From JASLZO01 sp965247995 (GTDB lineage: Bacteria; Chloroflexota; Dehalococcoidia; UBA6926), in assembly GCA_965247995.1 (NCBI GenBank), contig OZ252041.1, positions 1,798,001-1,862,000 on the forward strand: 64,000 nucleotides of DNA, read 5' to 3'. This document shows, one piece after another, positions 1-8,210 of the stretch. Below the pieces are notes generated by a model. That model was not told the DNA's origin. It saw nothing but the letters and a program-made list of their open reading frames with translations, and searched no databases. Position numbers and translations under genes: made by a program. How positions within the stretch are numbered: the first letter of the stretch is position 1; each line of letters opens with the position of its first letter.

Positions 1-46
1 CCACGACAAGACAGCAACCTTCACGTCGAGCGTATTAGGAGAAGAA

Positions 47-1078
47 GTGGTCAGTACAGCGAGTACCGGAAGACCTGTTCTCGAAATCAAGAACCTGGTG
101 ACGCGCTTTTATATCCCAGACGGGATTGTGAAGGCCGTCGATGGAGTCAGCTACACCGTCCACGAGGGTGAGATCGTCGGCGTCGTCGGCGAGAGCGGAT
201 GCGGGAAGAGCGTTACCGCCCTCTCCATTATGCGCCTGATCCCCTGGCCTCCCGGAAGGGTAGAGGCCGGCGAGGTCCTCCTTGAGGGTGAGGACATTCT
301 GAAGATGGACAACGACGAAGTCCTGGACATCCGGGGCGCCAAGTTGTCAATGATCTTCCAGGAGCCAATGACCTCGCTTAACCCGGTCCTCACCATCGGC
401 AAGCAGCTCTCTGAGGCGCTTGAGACCCACATGGATATGGACCATGCTGCCGCGATGAATCGCGCCGGCGAGTTGCTTGAAATGGTCGGTATTCCCGATG
501 GCGCAAACCGCCTCGAAGACTACCCGCACCAGTTCTCGGGCGGCATGCGTCAACGCGTCATGATCGCTATGGGCCTCAGTTGTGACCCCAAGGTCCTGAT
601 CGCCGACGAACCCACGACAGCGTTGGATGTGACGATTCAGGCCCAGATCTTGGAGTTGATCCAGCGCTTGAATCGAGAGTTGGGGACCTCGGTCATCATC
701 ATCACCCACAACCTCGGCGTGGTCGCCCGATACGCCGACTGGGTGAACGTCATGTACGCCGGAAGGATCATCGAGTCCGGCCCCGCTGACCAGATCTACA
801 AGAACCCCCAGCACCCCTACACCTTGGGCCTGCTCTCCTCAGTCCCGCGCTTGGACGAACCCAAGAAGTCCAAGCTCGTCCCGATCGAAGGCATGCCCCC
901 CGACCTTTCAGACCTGCCTGACGGCTGCCCGTTCCGCGCACGATGCCGGTTCGCGCTCGAGAAGTGCGCAACGGAATACCCGCCGTTCGAGCTCATCGAC
1001 GGCTCGACCAACCATCACAAAGCCTGCTGGGCCAACGTGAATGAATCCCCGGAGAGAGAAGCGTATGTCAACAGATAA
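47..1078 (+). CDS. oppD: Oligopeptide/dipeptide ABC transporter ATP-binding protein (OppD/DppD type)
   Basis: One of the two cytoplasmic ATPases that power a peptide-type ABC importer. The 343-aa product has Walker A GESGCGKS near residues 49-56, a Q-loop in FQEPMTSLNP, the ABC signature FSGGMRQR, Walker B VLIADEPT and a switch His in THNLG. The C-terminal cysteine-bearing tail (CPFRARCRF...KC...AC) is typical of OppD/OppF/DppD/DppF. The start is GTG, preceded by AGGAGAAG at 37-44. A TAG at 36-38 could end an upstream permease gene lying mostly outside the window. The partner ATPase overlaps by 14 nt, so the two are co-translated. The substrate cannot be read from an ATPase; peptides are the default, but nickel or sugar importers of this family look alike. 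Confidence 0.93.
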   Translation: MVSTASTGRPVLEIKNLVTRFYIPDGIVKAVDGVSYTVHEGEIVGVVGESGCGKSVTALSIMRLIPWPPGRVEAGEVLLEGEDILKMDNDEVLDIRGAKLSMIFQEPMTSLNPVLTIGKQLSEALETHMDMDHAAAMNRAGELLEMVGIPDGANRLEDYPHQFSGGMRQRVMIAMGLSCDPKVLIADEPTTALDVTIQAQILELIQRLNRELGTSVIIITHNLGVVARYADWVNVMYAGRIIESGPADQIYKNPQHPYTLGLLSSVPRLDEPKKSKLVPIEGMPPDLSDLPDGCPFRARCRFALEKCATEYPPFELIDGSTNHHKACWANVNESPEREAYVNR

Positions 1079-2117
1079 TTCCACCGCCGAGACGACGACC
1101 ACCGCACCAGATGAGGCGGCGGCCCCCTACACCGGGGCCCTTGGGGATATCCTTCTCGATGTCCGCGGCCTCAAGATGTACTTCCCTGTGAACTCACGCG
1201 GGATCATCCCTCGCCACGTCGGCGACGTGAAAGCCGTTGACGGCGTCGACTTCTTCGTGCGCCGCGGTGAGACCCTTGGCCTTGTCGGCGAATCAGGATG
1301 CGGCAAGACCACCGTCGGCCGCAGCATCCTTCAGGTGTATAAGGTCACTGATGGAGAAGTGAACTTCGAAGGCATCGACCTTGCGAAGTTGGGTGCTCGA
1401 GAGATGCGGCGTGTACGCCGCCGCTTCCAGATGATCTTCCAGGACCCGTATAGCTCGTTAAATCCGCGGATGACCGCCGGTTCGATCATCGGAGAGCCGA
1501 TGCGGATTCACAACATGGCTGGCTCGCGCGGCGAATACCGTGAGAGAGTCGAAGAGTTGCTCCGCGTCGTCGGATTGAATCCGTACATGCTGAACCGCTA
1601 CCCGCACGAGTTCTCCGGTGGACAACGACAGCGCATCGGCATCGCTCGATCGCTGGCCGTGCGGCCCAGCCTGATCATCTGCGACGAACCCGTGTCCGCG
1701 CTCGACGTCTCCATTCAGGCCCAGATCATCAACCTGTTGGAGGAGTTGCAGGACCAGTTTGAACTGACGTACCTCTTTATCGCGCACGACCTCTCAGTCG
1801 TCAGGCACATCAGCGACCGAGTCGCGGTGATGTACCTGGGCAAGATCGTGGAGATCGCGACGCGCGAGGAGCTCTACGAGAACCCGTTGCACCCGTACAC
1901 CAAAGCGCTCCTTTCGGCGGTCCCAATCCCGGATCCGGCCGTCGAACGGCAGCGAGAGCGGATCGTCCTCCAGGGTGACGTGCCGAGCCCGTTGCGGCCC
2001 CCATCCGGTTGCCGGTTCCACACACGGTGCCCGATCGCCATCGACGTGTGCTCCGAAGAGGACCCGGAGTTCCGGGATGTCGGGGGGGATCACTGGGTCG
2101 CCTGCCTCCGTGTATAG
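1065..2117 (+). CDS. oppF: Oligopeptide/dipeptide ABC transporter ATP-binding protein (OppF/DppF type)
   Basis: Second ATPase of the importer, about 350 aa. It has Walker A GESGCGKTT, FQDPYSSLNPRM, signature FSGGQRQRIG, Walker B LIICDEPVSALD and AHDLSVVRHISDR. The C-terminal oligopeptide tail carries CRFHTRCPIAIDVC. An in-frame ATG exists at 1041, but the ATG at 1065 is preferred because GGAGAGA (1051-1057) sits just upstream and residues 1-8 of the longer form resemble nothing. It overlaps oppD by 14 nt and is followed within about 35 nt by a strong intrinsic terminator, so it is the last gene of the operon. Confidence 0.93.
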   Translation: MSTDNSTAETTTTAPDEAAAPYTGALGDILLDVRGLKMYFPVNSRGIIPRHVGDVKAVDGVDFFVRRGETLGLVGESGCGKTTVGRSILQVYKVTDGEVNFEGIDLAKLGAREMRRVRRRFQMIFQDPYSSLNPRMTAGSIIGEPMRIHNMAGSRGEYRERVEELLRVVGLNPYMLNRYPHEFSGGQRQRIGIARSLAVRPSLIICDEPVSALDVSIQAQIINLLEELQDQFELTYLFIAHDLSVVRHISDRVAVMYLGKIVEIATREELYENPLHPYTKALLSAVPIPDPAVERQRERIVLQGDVPSPLRPPSGCRFHTRCPIAIDVCSEEDPEFRDVGGDHWVACLRV

Positions 2118-2152
2118 GTAGGCAAGGGTCAACAAACAATAGCGCGAACCAG

Positions 2153-2184
2153 AACGCCCCCACCATGTGGGGGCGTTTCTTTTT
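2153..2184 (+). terminator. Rho-independent terminator of the opp operon
   Basis: Perfect 10-bp stem AACGCCCCCA (2153-2162) / TGGGGGCGTT (2168-2177) with a 5-nt loop, followed by a T-rich stretch (TCTTTTTG). It lies about 35 nt after the oppF stop and is oriented for plus-strand transcripts. Confidence 0.9.
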
Positions 2185-2246
2185 GTCGGTGCGGTTACCA
2201 GTTGGGCCCACCGCCAACGCGTTTCAGCATTTCACGCGGGGCGATG

Positions 2247-2402
2247 CTAGTGCTCAGGGGTCTTCGATTGCTGCTGCCGCTTGAGAATGGCGTTGCGGAC
2301 TGCGACGACGAAACCCTTCCCGGATACCCGCATCCTCCGAGTCCGCCGCCGTTTGCGTTCCCGCTTCTCCCCCTTCGTGGAGTCCGCCCCGGCGTCATTC
2401 AT
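2247..2402 (-). CDS. Small highly basic hypothetical protein (51 aa) downstream of purB
   Basis: A 51-codon frame from ATG (2402-2400) to TAG (2249-2247), lying 21 nt after the purB stop on the same strand. The product starts acidic/neutral (MNDAGADSTKG), then has a strongly basic block (EKRERKRRRTRRMR) and a short hydrophobic patch (GKGFVVAVRNAIL) before KRQQQSKTPEH. By my reading about four in five codons end in G or C, as in neighbouring genes, which favours coding over chance. I do not recognise a family; a small nucleic-acid- or ribosome-binding protein is conceivable. The Shine-Dalgarno is weak. Overlapping frames on both strands give lower-quality, glycine/serine-rich products. Confidence 0.45.
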   Translation of the reverse strand: MNDAGADSTKGEKRERKRRRTRRMRVSGKGFVVAVRNAILKRQQQSKTPEH

Positions 2403-2423
2403 GCTGATCAACTCACTTCGTCG

Positions 2424-3719
2424 TCAGTTCAGCCCAAGCCTGGCGAACGACTCGTCCACGTGGCGGGTGTAGTACTCGTAGTCGAACAGCGCATCGAGTT
2501 CCACTCGCGGTAGTGCTCCACCGACTCTCTCGTCGCCTCGCAAGAGCTCGCGAAAGTCGGCGCCCTCACGCCAGGAATCCATAGCCGCACTCTGAACGAT
2601 CTCGTACGCCTCGCTCCGGGCCATCCCCGCTCGCTCGATTAGGGCAATCAGGACTCGCTGTGAAAACACCAGCCCTTTCGTCCGTTCTAAGTTCGATCGC
2701 ATGGTGTCGGGATATACGCGCAGGCCCCGCGTGACCCCGGTGAATAAGTCCACGATGTAGTCGAGCGCCATGCACGCGTCCGGGAACACCAGGCGCTCTG
2801 CTGACGAATGCGAGATATCCCGTTCGTGCCAAAGGGCGACGTTCTCGACTGACGTCAGCGCGTAACCACGAATCAGACGCGCGAGCCCGCAGATCCGCTC
2901 AGACAGCTCTGGATTGCGTTTGTGTGGCATGGCAGAAGATCCCGTCTGCCCTTCGTGGAACGGCTCCTCTGCCTCCAGTACCTCGGTCCGCTGGAGCGAA
3001 CGCACTTCGGTCGCGAACCGCTCCAACGATGCGGCGACCAACGCCAGCGTCGTGACGAATTGGGCGTGCCGGTCGCGCGGAATCACCTGGGTCGAGACGG
3101 GCTCCGGCTGTAGTCCTAGGACCTCACACGCCTTGGCTTCGACACTTGGCGGAACGGTCGCGTGCGTGCCCACCGCTCCGGAGATCTTCCCGAACGCGAC
3201 CACCCGTTGCGCGTCCTCTAAACGGGCAATACCACGCCGCGCTTCGTCCACCCATCCGGCCAGCTTCAATCCGAACGTCGTGGGTTCCGCGTGGACACCG
3301 TGGGTACGTCCGATCATCAGCGTGTCTTTGTGCTCTCTGGCACGTTCGGCGATCGCCTCTTCGAGTCGTCGGACATCGGCGATCAGGATGTCGGCCGCGT
3401 CTCTGAGCTGTAGGGCAGTGGCCGTGTCCCACACGTCGGACGACGTAAGGCCCAGGTGGATGTACCGGCTCTCGGGCCCGATGCTCGCGGAAACTGATTC
3501 CAAGAACGCAGTGACGTCGTGGCGCGTCCGTTGGAAGGCCTCGTTCCACCGGTTCATGTCGAACGTCGCCCGCTCCAAGGCAGGGATCGCTTCGGCCGGA
3601 ATGGTGCCCTCGTCGGCCCAGGCACGGCACACGGCGAGCTCGACGTCCAGCCACTTGCGGAACTTCGTCTCGTCCGACCAAAGGGCCTTCATCTCCGGCC
3701 GGGCATAGCGGTCAATCAT
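2424..3719 (-). CDS. purB: Adenylosuccinate lyase
   Basis: Cytoplasmic lyase that removes fumarate from SAICAR and from adenylosuccinate in purine synthesis. The 431 aa are the usual bacterial length. The fumarase/aspartase superfamily signature GSSAMPHKRNP spans residues 260-270. The other two conserved regions are visible as LTSSDVWDTA (about 91-100) and GRTHGVHAEPTTFG (about 137-150), which supply the catalytic His and Ser. It is transcribed in the same direction as guaA, purD and purE. A 93-nt gap separates it from purE, so it may be the distal gene of the same unit. Confidence 0.97.
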   Translation of the reverse strand: MIDRYARPEMKALWSDETKFRKWLDVELAVCRAWADEGTIPAEAIPALERATFDMNRWNEAFQRTRHDVTAFLESVSASIGPESRYIHLGLTSSDVWDTATALQLRDAADILIADVRRLEEAIAERAREHKDTLMIGRTHGVHAEPTTFGLKLAGWVDEARRGIARLEDAQRVVAFGKISGAVGTHATVPPSVEAKACEVLGLQPEPVSTQVIPRDRHAQFVTTLALVAASLERFATEVRSLQRTEVLEAEEPFHEGQTGSSAMPHKRNPELSERICGLARLIRGYALTSVENVALWHERDISHSSAERLVFPDACMALDYIVDLFTGVTRGLRVYPDTMRSNLERTKGLVFSQRVLIALIERAGMARSEAYEIVQSAAMDSWREGADFRELLRGDERVGGALPRVELDALFDYEYYTRHVDESFARLGLN

Positions 3720-3812
3720 CTCGGCTCACAAACGAGAAAAGGGTGTCTCCGCACAGTCTACGTGCTGCGACACAAACCCTCAGCCACCCACTTCATTCGA
3801 GTCAAGCGCGAT

Positions 3813-4274
3813 TTACGCTTCGGATTGCTTTCGACGGAAGTCCTCGTACGCCTGCCGCACCGTCTCGTCCGCAGTCCCGATGATGCTGGCAGCCAGATAA
3901 GCCGCGTTCCGTGCGCCCATGCGACCGACTGCGACCGCGGCCACCGGCACGCCGGGCGGCATCTGCACGATGCTGTACAGAGCATCGATACCACCAAGGT
4001 CGCTGCCCGGCGCTGGGACGCCGATCACCGGCAATGTGGTCCAGCTCGCCAGCACTCCAGGAAGGTGCGCGGCGGCGCCAGCGACGCCGATCATGACGCG
4101 GATTCCCCGCTCTCGAGCAGTGATTGCATACTCCCGAGTCTTGTCCGGCGTTCGGTGCGCCGACAGCACCCGAGTCTCGTAGTCCACGCCCAGGTCATCC
4201 AAGATCTTTTGCGTCTCTTGGACAAGCGGTTCATCCGAGGTGCTTCCCATCACGATGGCAACGACCGGTGGCAT
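3813..4274 (-). CDS. purE: N5-carboxyaminoimidazole ribonucleotide mutase
   Basis: Class I PurE, which converts N5-CAIR to CAIR in de novo purine synthesis. The 153-aa product starts MPPVVAIVMGSTSDEP and holds the GSxSD motif, the SAHRTP loop with its conserved His, and AGAAAHLPG. The frame is open further upstream to 4391, but the ATG at 4274 has a GGAGG Shine-Dalgarno 7 nt upstream and gives the family's normal length. It begins 13 nt after purD ends. A partner purK is not in the window; it must lie elsewhere if this is class I chemistry. Confidence 0.96.
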   Translation of the reverse strand: MPPVVAIVMGSTSDEPLVQETQKILDDLGVDYETRVLSAHRTPDKTREYAITARERGIRVMIGVAGAAAHLPGVLASWTTLPVIGVPAPGSDLGGIDALYSIVQMPPGVPVAAVAVGRMGARNAAYLAASIIGTADETVRQAYEDFRRKQSEA

Positions 4275-4287
4275 CCGAACCTCCAAA

Positions 4288-5577
4288 TCAAACGTTACGA
4301 GTCGACGTGGCATCGACGGCCCGTAGCGCGATGTCGGTCCGACAATAGGCGCCCTCGAATCGGATCCGCGCGGCGTTACGGTACGCAGCATCGCGAGCGG
4401 CTGCCATCGACGGACCGGTACCTACCACCGTCAGCACACGCCCTCCCGCAGTCACGAGTTGTCCGTCCTGGAGCTTCGTCCCCGCGTGGAACACAAGCGC
4501 GTCGGCGTCGATCTGATCGAGTCCAGAGATCGGGTGGCCCGTCGTATAGTCGCCTGGGTAACCAGCCGACACCATGACCACGCCAACGCGAGGGCGGTCG
4601 TCCCAGCTCAACGGCTCCAAATCCGCGGGACCGCCCTCGGCAACCGATTTCACCCAAGCAAGAAAGTCCCCATCGAGACGTGGCAACACCACCTGAGCCT
4701 CCGGATCCCCCACCCGGGAGTTGAACTCGAGGACCTTAGGTCCTTGCGCCGTGAACATCAGACCCGCGTAGAGAATCCCGCGGAAGGGGTTCCCGTTGGC
4801 GGCCATCCGTCCCAAGACGGGGGCGATTGTGCGGTCATAGATATCAACGAGGTCCACGCCTATGGCTGCCTCGGGCGGACTGTACGAGCCCATTCCGCCC
4901 GTATTCGGTCCCGTGTCGCCATCTCCGATCGCCTTGTAGTCGCATGCGGCGGCAAGCATGACGGCGCGCTCGCCGTCACACAGCGCGAACGCGCTGACCT
5001 CCGTTCCGACGAGGCACTCTTCGATGACGATTGATACACCGGCGTCGCCGAACCTACGGCGGTTCATGAGGAGTTCGATGAACTCCTGAGCTCCGGCGAC
5101 CGTCTCGCACACGGCCACGCCCTTGCCGGCCGTCAACCCGTCCGCCTTGACGACAACCGGCAGAGCGTGACTCTCAACGAACCGCTGAGCCGCGGCCGGG
5201 TCGGTGAATGACCTCCAGCTTGCGGTCGGCACTCCCGTCTGGTCCATAAGGTCCTTCGAGTACCCCTTGCTAGCCTCGATCCTCGCGGCCTGCCTTGATG
5301 GTCCGAAACACGCGATTCCGTTTCGCTGGAGTTCGTCGGTGAGGCCCTTAGCCAACGGCTCGTCCGGCCCAACAAACACCAGACCGACCCGGTAGCCTTT
5401 CGCGGCTTGAATGATCCCCTCGAAGTCAAGGGCGTCCACCGGAAGGTTGGTGCCGATCTCCGTCGTCCCTCCGTTCCCTGGCGCAAATAGCAGGTCCGAA
5501 AGGCCGGGACTTTGCCGGAGCTTCCAACCGACCGCGTGTTCGCGCGCGCCCCCGCCGACCACCAGAACGGATGTCAT
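4288..5577 (-). CDS. purD: Phosphoribosylamine-glycine ligase (GAR synthetase)
   Basis: ATP-grasp ligase joining glycine to phosphoribosylamine, the second committed step of purine synthesis. The 429 aa match the family. The N-domain begins MTSVLVVGGGAREHAVGWKL. The ATP-grasp core contains VVKADGLTAGKGVAV, GPNTGGMGSYSP and the Mg-binding EFNSRVGDPEAQ. Its start overlaps the stop of the upstream membrane-protein gene by 4 nt (ATGA), and it is followed by purE after 13 nt, so translation is probably coupled through the block. Confidence 0.97.
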   Translation of the reverse strand: MTSVLVVGGGAREHAVGWKLRQSPGLSDLLFAPGNGGTTEIGTNLPVDALDFEGIIQAAKGYRVGLVFVGPDEPLAKGLTDELQRNGIACFGPSRQAARIEASKGYSKDLMDQTGVPTASWRSFTDPAAAQRFVESHALPVVVKADGLTAGKGVAVCETVAGAQEFIELLMNRRRFGDAGVSIVIEECLVGTEVSAFALCDGERAVMLAAACDYKAIGDGDTGPNTGGMGSYSPPEAAIGVDLVDIYDRTIAPVLGRMAANGNPFRGILYAGLMFTAQGPKVLEFNSRVGDPEAQVVLPRLDGDFLAWVKSVAEGGPADLEPLSWDDRPRVGVVMVSAGYPGDYTTGHPISGLDQIDADALVFHAGTKLQDGQLVTAGGRVLTVVGTGPSMAAARDAAYRNAARIRFEGAYCRTDIALRAVDATSTRNV

Positions 5578-6392
5578 TCCTCGGATTCTCTGCTTGCCGA
5601 TTCAGGCGAGGGTGGTTGATGCCAGGTGAACTGACGCGGCGGTGGTGTGAAGGTCGCGGGTCTGAACGTCGGTGGTAGGGGTTGCCTCGCGGAAATCCGT
5701 GGCCAATCGAGCCTTTCTCCGGGCGCCTCGTTTGATCTGTCTGCTGACCGACTATGGCCATCGGTTCCATTGGCCTGTGAGTGGGACTGGGTTGATGCTT
5801 GAACAAGTGCGCTTTCAGACCGCGGGTCGAAGCGGATGAACCCACCCGTCTCGACCTCGCGCAAGAAGAGACCGCCCTCGTCAGCATCGGTGTGCAACTC
5901 GCCTCGCCGCGTCGCCACACCCAAGTTCACCATTCGCGGAGACCGTGGGTACAGGGCCAAAAACAGCAGGCCGAAGATCGCGTACGCGATCAGGTCGACC
6001 GTGATAGCGCCCAGCGTGACCGTACCAGCCACGACGTGAACCAGGCTGTAACCGCCACCGACTACGAAGCTCAACAACGCGACGCGAATCCAAAGGATGT
6101 GACGGACCGGGTCGATGCTGGCGAACAGGACGCCGAAGCCCAACACTGCCGTCAGCCACCCCCAAGAACCCAGGAGGAACGTGTTCGTGCTCGCCTCGTT
6201 CAGCGCCCCAATCGCCCCTGGGAACAGCGTCGACACGAGTCCTGATGTGATGGACAGAACGCCCCACGTGATCATCGCCGCTCGCAGGCCAGCAACACGG
6301 AGCGACCGTTGACGCCGCAGCTTCGGCCCGAGCTGAGTTCCTTGCGTGCCAACAGGAAGCGAGCGGTCGGTACTCGCGGAGATCATTCCCAT
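5574..6392 (-). CDS. Uncharacterised four-helix membrane protein embedded in the purine operon
   Basis: About 272 aa. Four hydrophobic segments lie at roughly residues 40-62, 73-92, 99-120 and 127-148, followed by a 110-residue soluble tail that becomes Pro/Ser/Arg-rich and looks disordered. I recognise no catalytic motif. It overlaps the guaA stop by about 10 nt upstream and the purD start by 4 nt downstream, so it is translationally coupled to both. The start could be the ATG at 6392 or the one at 6386. A role in purine transport or sensing is a guess from position only. Confidence 0.8.
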   Translation of the reverse strand: MGMISASTDRSLPVGTQGTQLGPKLRRQRSLRVAGLRAAMITWGVLSITSGLVSTLFPGAIGALNEASTNTFLLGSWGWLTAVLGFGVLFASIDPVRHILWIRVALLSFVVGGGYSLVHVVAGTVTLGAITVDLIAYAIFGLLFLALYPRSPRMVNLGVATRRGELHTDADEGGLFLREVETGGFIRFDPRSESALVQASTQSHSQANGTDGHSRSADRSNEAPGERLDWPRISARQPLPPTFRPATFTPPPRQFTWHQPPSPESASRESEE

Positions 6393-8161
6393 TCGATGGT
6401 CCCTGGAGGCTTGCTGGTGATGTCATACACCACCCGGTTGACGTCGGGTACCTCGTTAACGATGCGGTTCGAAATACGGGCCAGTAGGTCGTATGGAAGC
6501 CGGGCCCAATCAGCGGTCATCGCGTCCTGACTCGTCACTGCCCTCAGCGCGATGATCGATCCGTACGTCCGATCGTCTCCCATCACGCCGACCGTGCGCC
6601 CCTCCGTGAGGACGGCGAACGCCTGCCATAGCTCTCGCGTTAAATCCGCCTTCTGGACCTCGTCGGTCACGATGTGGTCGGCTTCGCGCAAGGTCCTCAA
6701 CTTGTCGGACGTCACATCTCCAAGGATGCGGATGGCCAGACCCGGCCCGGGGAACGGCTGTCGCCAAACGATGTCATCAGGCAACCCGAGTGCGGAACCG
6801 ACCTCGCGGACCTCGTCCTTGAAGAGGAACCGCAGCGGCTCGACCAGTTCCAGACGCATGTCGTCTGGGAGGCCGCCTACATTGTGGTGCGTCTTGATGA
6901 CCGCGGAGGCGCTCTTCTCCTTGGACACACTCTCGATCACATCCGGGTAGGTCGTGCCTTGGACCAAGAAGTCCACCTGTCCAAGGCGCTCGGCGTGCTC
7001 GTCGAATACCTCGATGAACTCAGCGCCAATCGTCTTCCGCTTCGTCTCCGGGTCGGTGATCCCGCGGAGTCCCGCGAGAAAACGCTCGGCAGCGTCCGCG
7101 TAGACCAGCTTCACACGCAGGTGCCGTTCGAAGGTCTCGCGCAAGCGTTCAGGCTCTTCTTTCCGAAGGAGCCCGTTGTCCACAAAGATGCACGTCAGCT
7201 GATCGCCGATCGCCTGTTGCACAAGCGCCGCGGCGACCGCAGAGTCAACGCCACCCGAAAGGGCGCAGATCACCTCACCGTCTCCCACCGTGTCCCGGAC
7301 GGTGTTGATCGTGTTCGTGATGAAGCTCTCCGGTGTCCAGGAGGGCTCGCAGCCGCACACCTTGAACAGGAAGTTCTCCAGTACCTGCTTGCCGAACTGC
7401 GTGTGCACGACCTCCGGATGGAATTGCAGTCCGTAGTATCCGGAGTCATTGCCAATCGCGGCGACCGGCGAGTTCTCTGTGTATGCCAGCGACTGGAACC
7501 CAGGAGGGAGTTCGGTCACACGGTCACCGTGGCTCATCCACACGGGCATAGCCTGCGGGAGTCCATCGAAGAGCGGTGACGGCGTCTCGGTCTGCCGATG
7601 CAGAGTGGCGTGCCCATACTCTCGCGTGGTCGCAGCGTCTACTCGGCCACCCAGTTGGTGGGCAAGCAACTGCATCCCATAGCAGATCCCAAGGACTGGG
7701 ACGCCAAGGTCGTACACCTCTGTTGGCGCTTGCAGCGCGCCCGCTTCGTAAACACTTGCGGGACCCCCAGACAGGATGATCCCTTTGGGGTTGAGCGCCA
7801 GCACCTCGTCCCACGGCGCCCACGGGGGGACGACTTCGCAGTAGACGTGCAACTCCCGAACACGCCGTGCAATCAGCATGCTGTACTGGGACCCAAAATC
7901 GACGATCACCACCACGTCCCGCGCGGCGCGAATGTCGGAACGATTTGGCCCACGCCGCGAACCTGGCGCACGATTCGCACCATGGGATTCCTCGGCGATT
8001 TCGAGGTAGGTTGAGACCTCTACATCATCGCTCGCGGCGATGCGATGGCTGGACCCATCCGGCAACTTCTGGTCGGTCACGACACCTTCAGGCGCAGCAC
8101 CCTGCACGGCGTCAACCTCGGTCGAGGCGGAGACCCTGGAGTCGGTCGCGTCGCCTACCAT
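6383..8161 (-). CDS. guaA: GMP synthase (glutamine-hydrolysing)
   Basis: Converts XMP to GMP using glutamine and ATP. The N-terminal class I glutamine amidotransferase has Cys160 in LGICYGMQ and His248/Glu250 in QFHPEVV. The ATP-pyrophosphatase P-loop is LSGGVDS (302-307). The C-terminal dimerisation domain ends in ITSKPPGTIEWE, as in the family. The frame has an unusual 80-residue N-terminal extension before the normal beginning (VVVIVDFGSQY). No well-placed internal ATG was found. A promoter-like TTGACC-N17-TACGCT (8198 to 8170) would start transcription within a few bases of the ATG at 8161, so a near-leaderless start with the extension is possible. A GTG near 7912 giving a standard-length protein is the alternative. 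Confidence 0.95.
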   Translation of the reverse strand: MVGDATDSRVSASTEVDAVQGAAPEGVVTDQKLPDGSSHRIAASDDVEVSTYLEIAEESHGANRAPGSRRGPNRSDIRAARDVVVIVDFGSQYSMLIARRVRELHVYCEVVPPWAPWDEVLALNPKGIILSGGPASVYEAGALQAPTEVYDLGVPVLGICYGMQLLAHQLGGRVDAATTREYGHATLHRQTETPSPLFDGLPQAMPVWMSHGDRVTELPPGFQSLAYTENSPVAAIGNDSGYYGLQFHPEVVHTQFGKQVLENFLFKVCGCEPSWTPESFITNTINTVRDTVGDGEVICALSGGVDSAVAAALVQQAIGDQLTCIFVDNGLLRKEEPERLRETFERHLRVKLVYADAAERFLAGLRGITDPETKRKTIGAEFIEVFDEHAERLGQVDFLVQGTTYPDVIESVSKEKSASAVIKTHHNVGGLPDDMRLELVEPLRFLFKDEVREVGSALGLPDDIVWRQPFPGPGLAIRILGDVTSDKLRTLREADHIVTDEVQKADLTRELWQAFAVLTEGRTVGVMGDDRTYGSIIALRAVTSQDAMTADWARLPYDLLARISNRIVNEVPDVNRVVYDITSKPPGTIEWE

Positions 8162-8162
8162 A

Positions 8163-8191
8163 CTGGCCGAGCGTAACAGCCGTGCTATAGT
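8163..8191 (+). promoter_or_regulatory. Putative promoter of tsaC
   Basis: A -10 TATAGT at 8186-8191 lies 17 nt from a weak -35 CTGGCC at 8163-8168. The predicted start near 8198 falls just before the AAGGAAG ribosome-binding site. It overlaps a candidate promoter on the other strand. Confidence 0.45.
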
Positions 8192-8198
8192 GGGTCAA
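8170..8198 (-). promoter_or_regulatory. Putative promoter of guaA
   Basis: On the minus strand, TTGACC (8198-8193) and TACGCT (8175-8170) are separated by exactly 17 nt. The predicted start is near 8163, almost at the guaA ATG (8161). It interlocks with the divergent tsaC promoter, so the two could not be occupied at once. Confidence 0.45.
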
Positions 8199-8210
8199 GG
8201 AAGCAAGAAC

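Noticed and set aside
3519..4577. Plus-strand 352-codon open frame across the purB/purE region
   Set aside because: It lies antisense to three well-supported purine genes and its product is Arg/His/Pro-rich with no recognisable domain; it is a by-product of GC-rich coding sequence.
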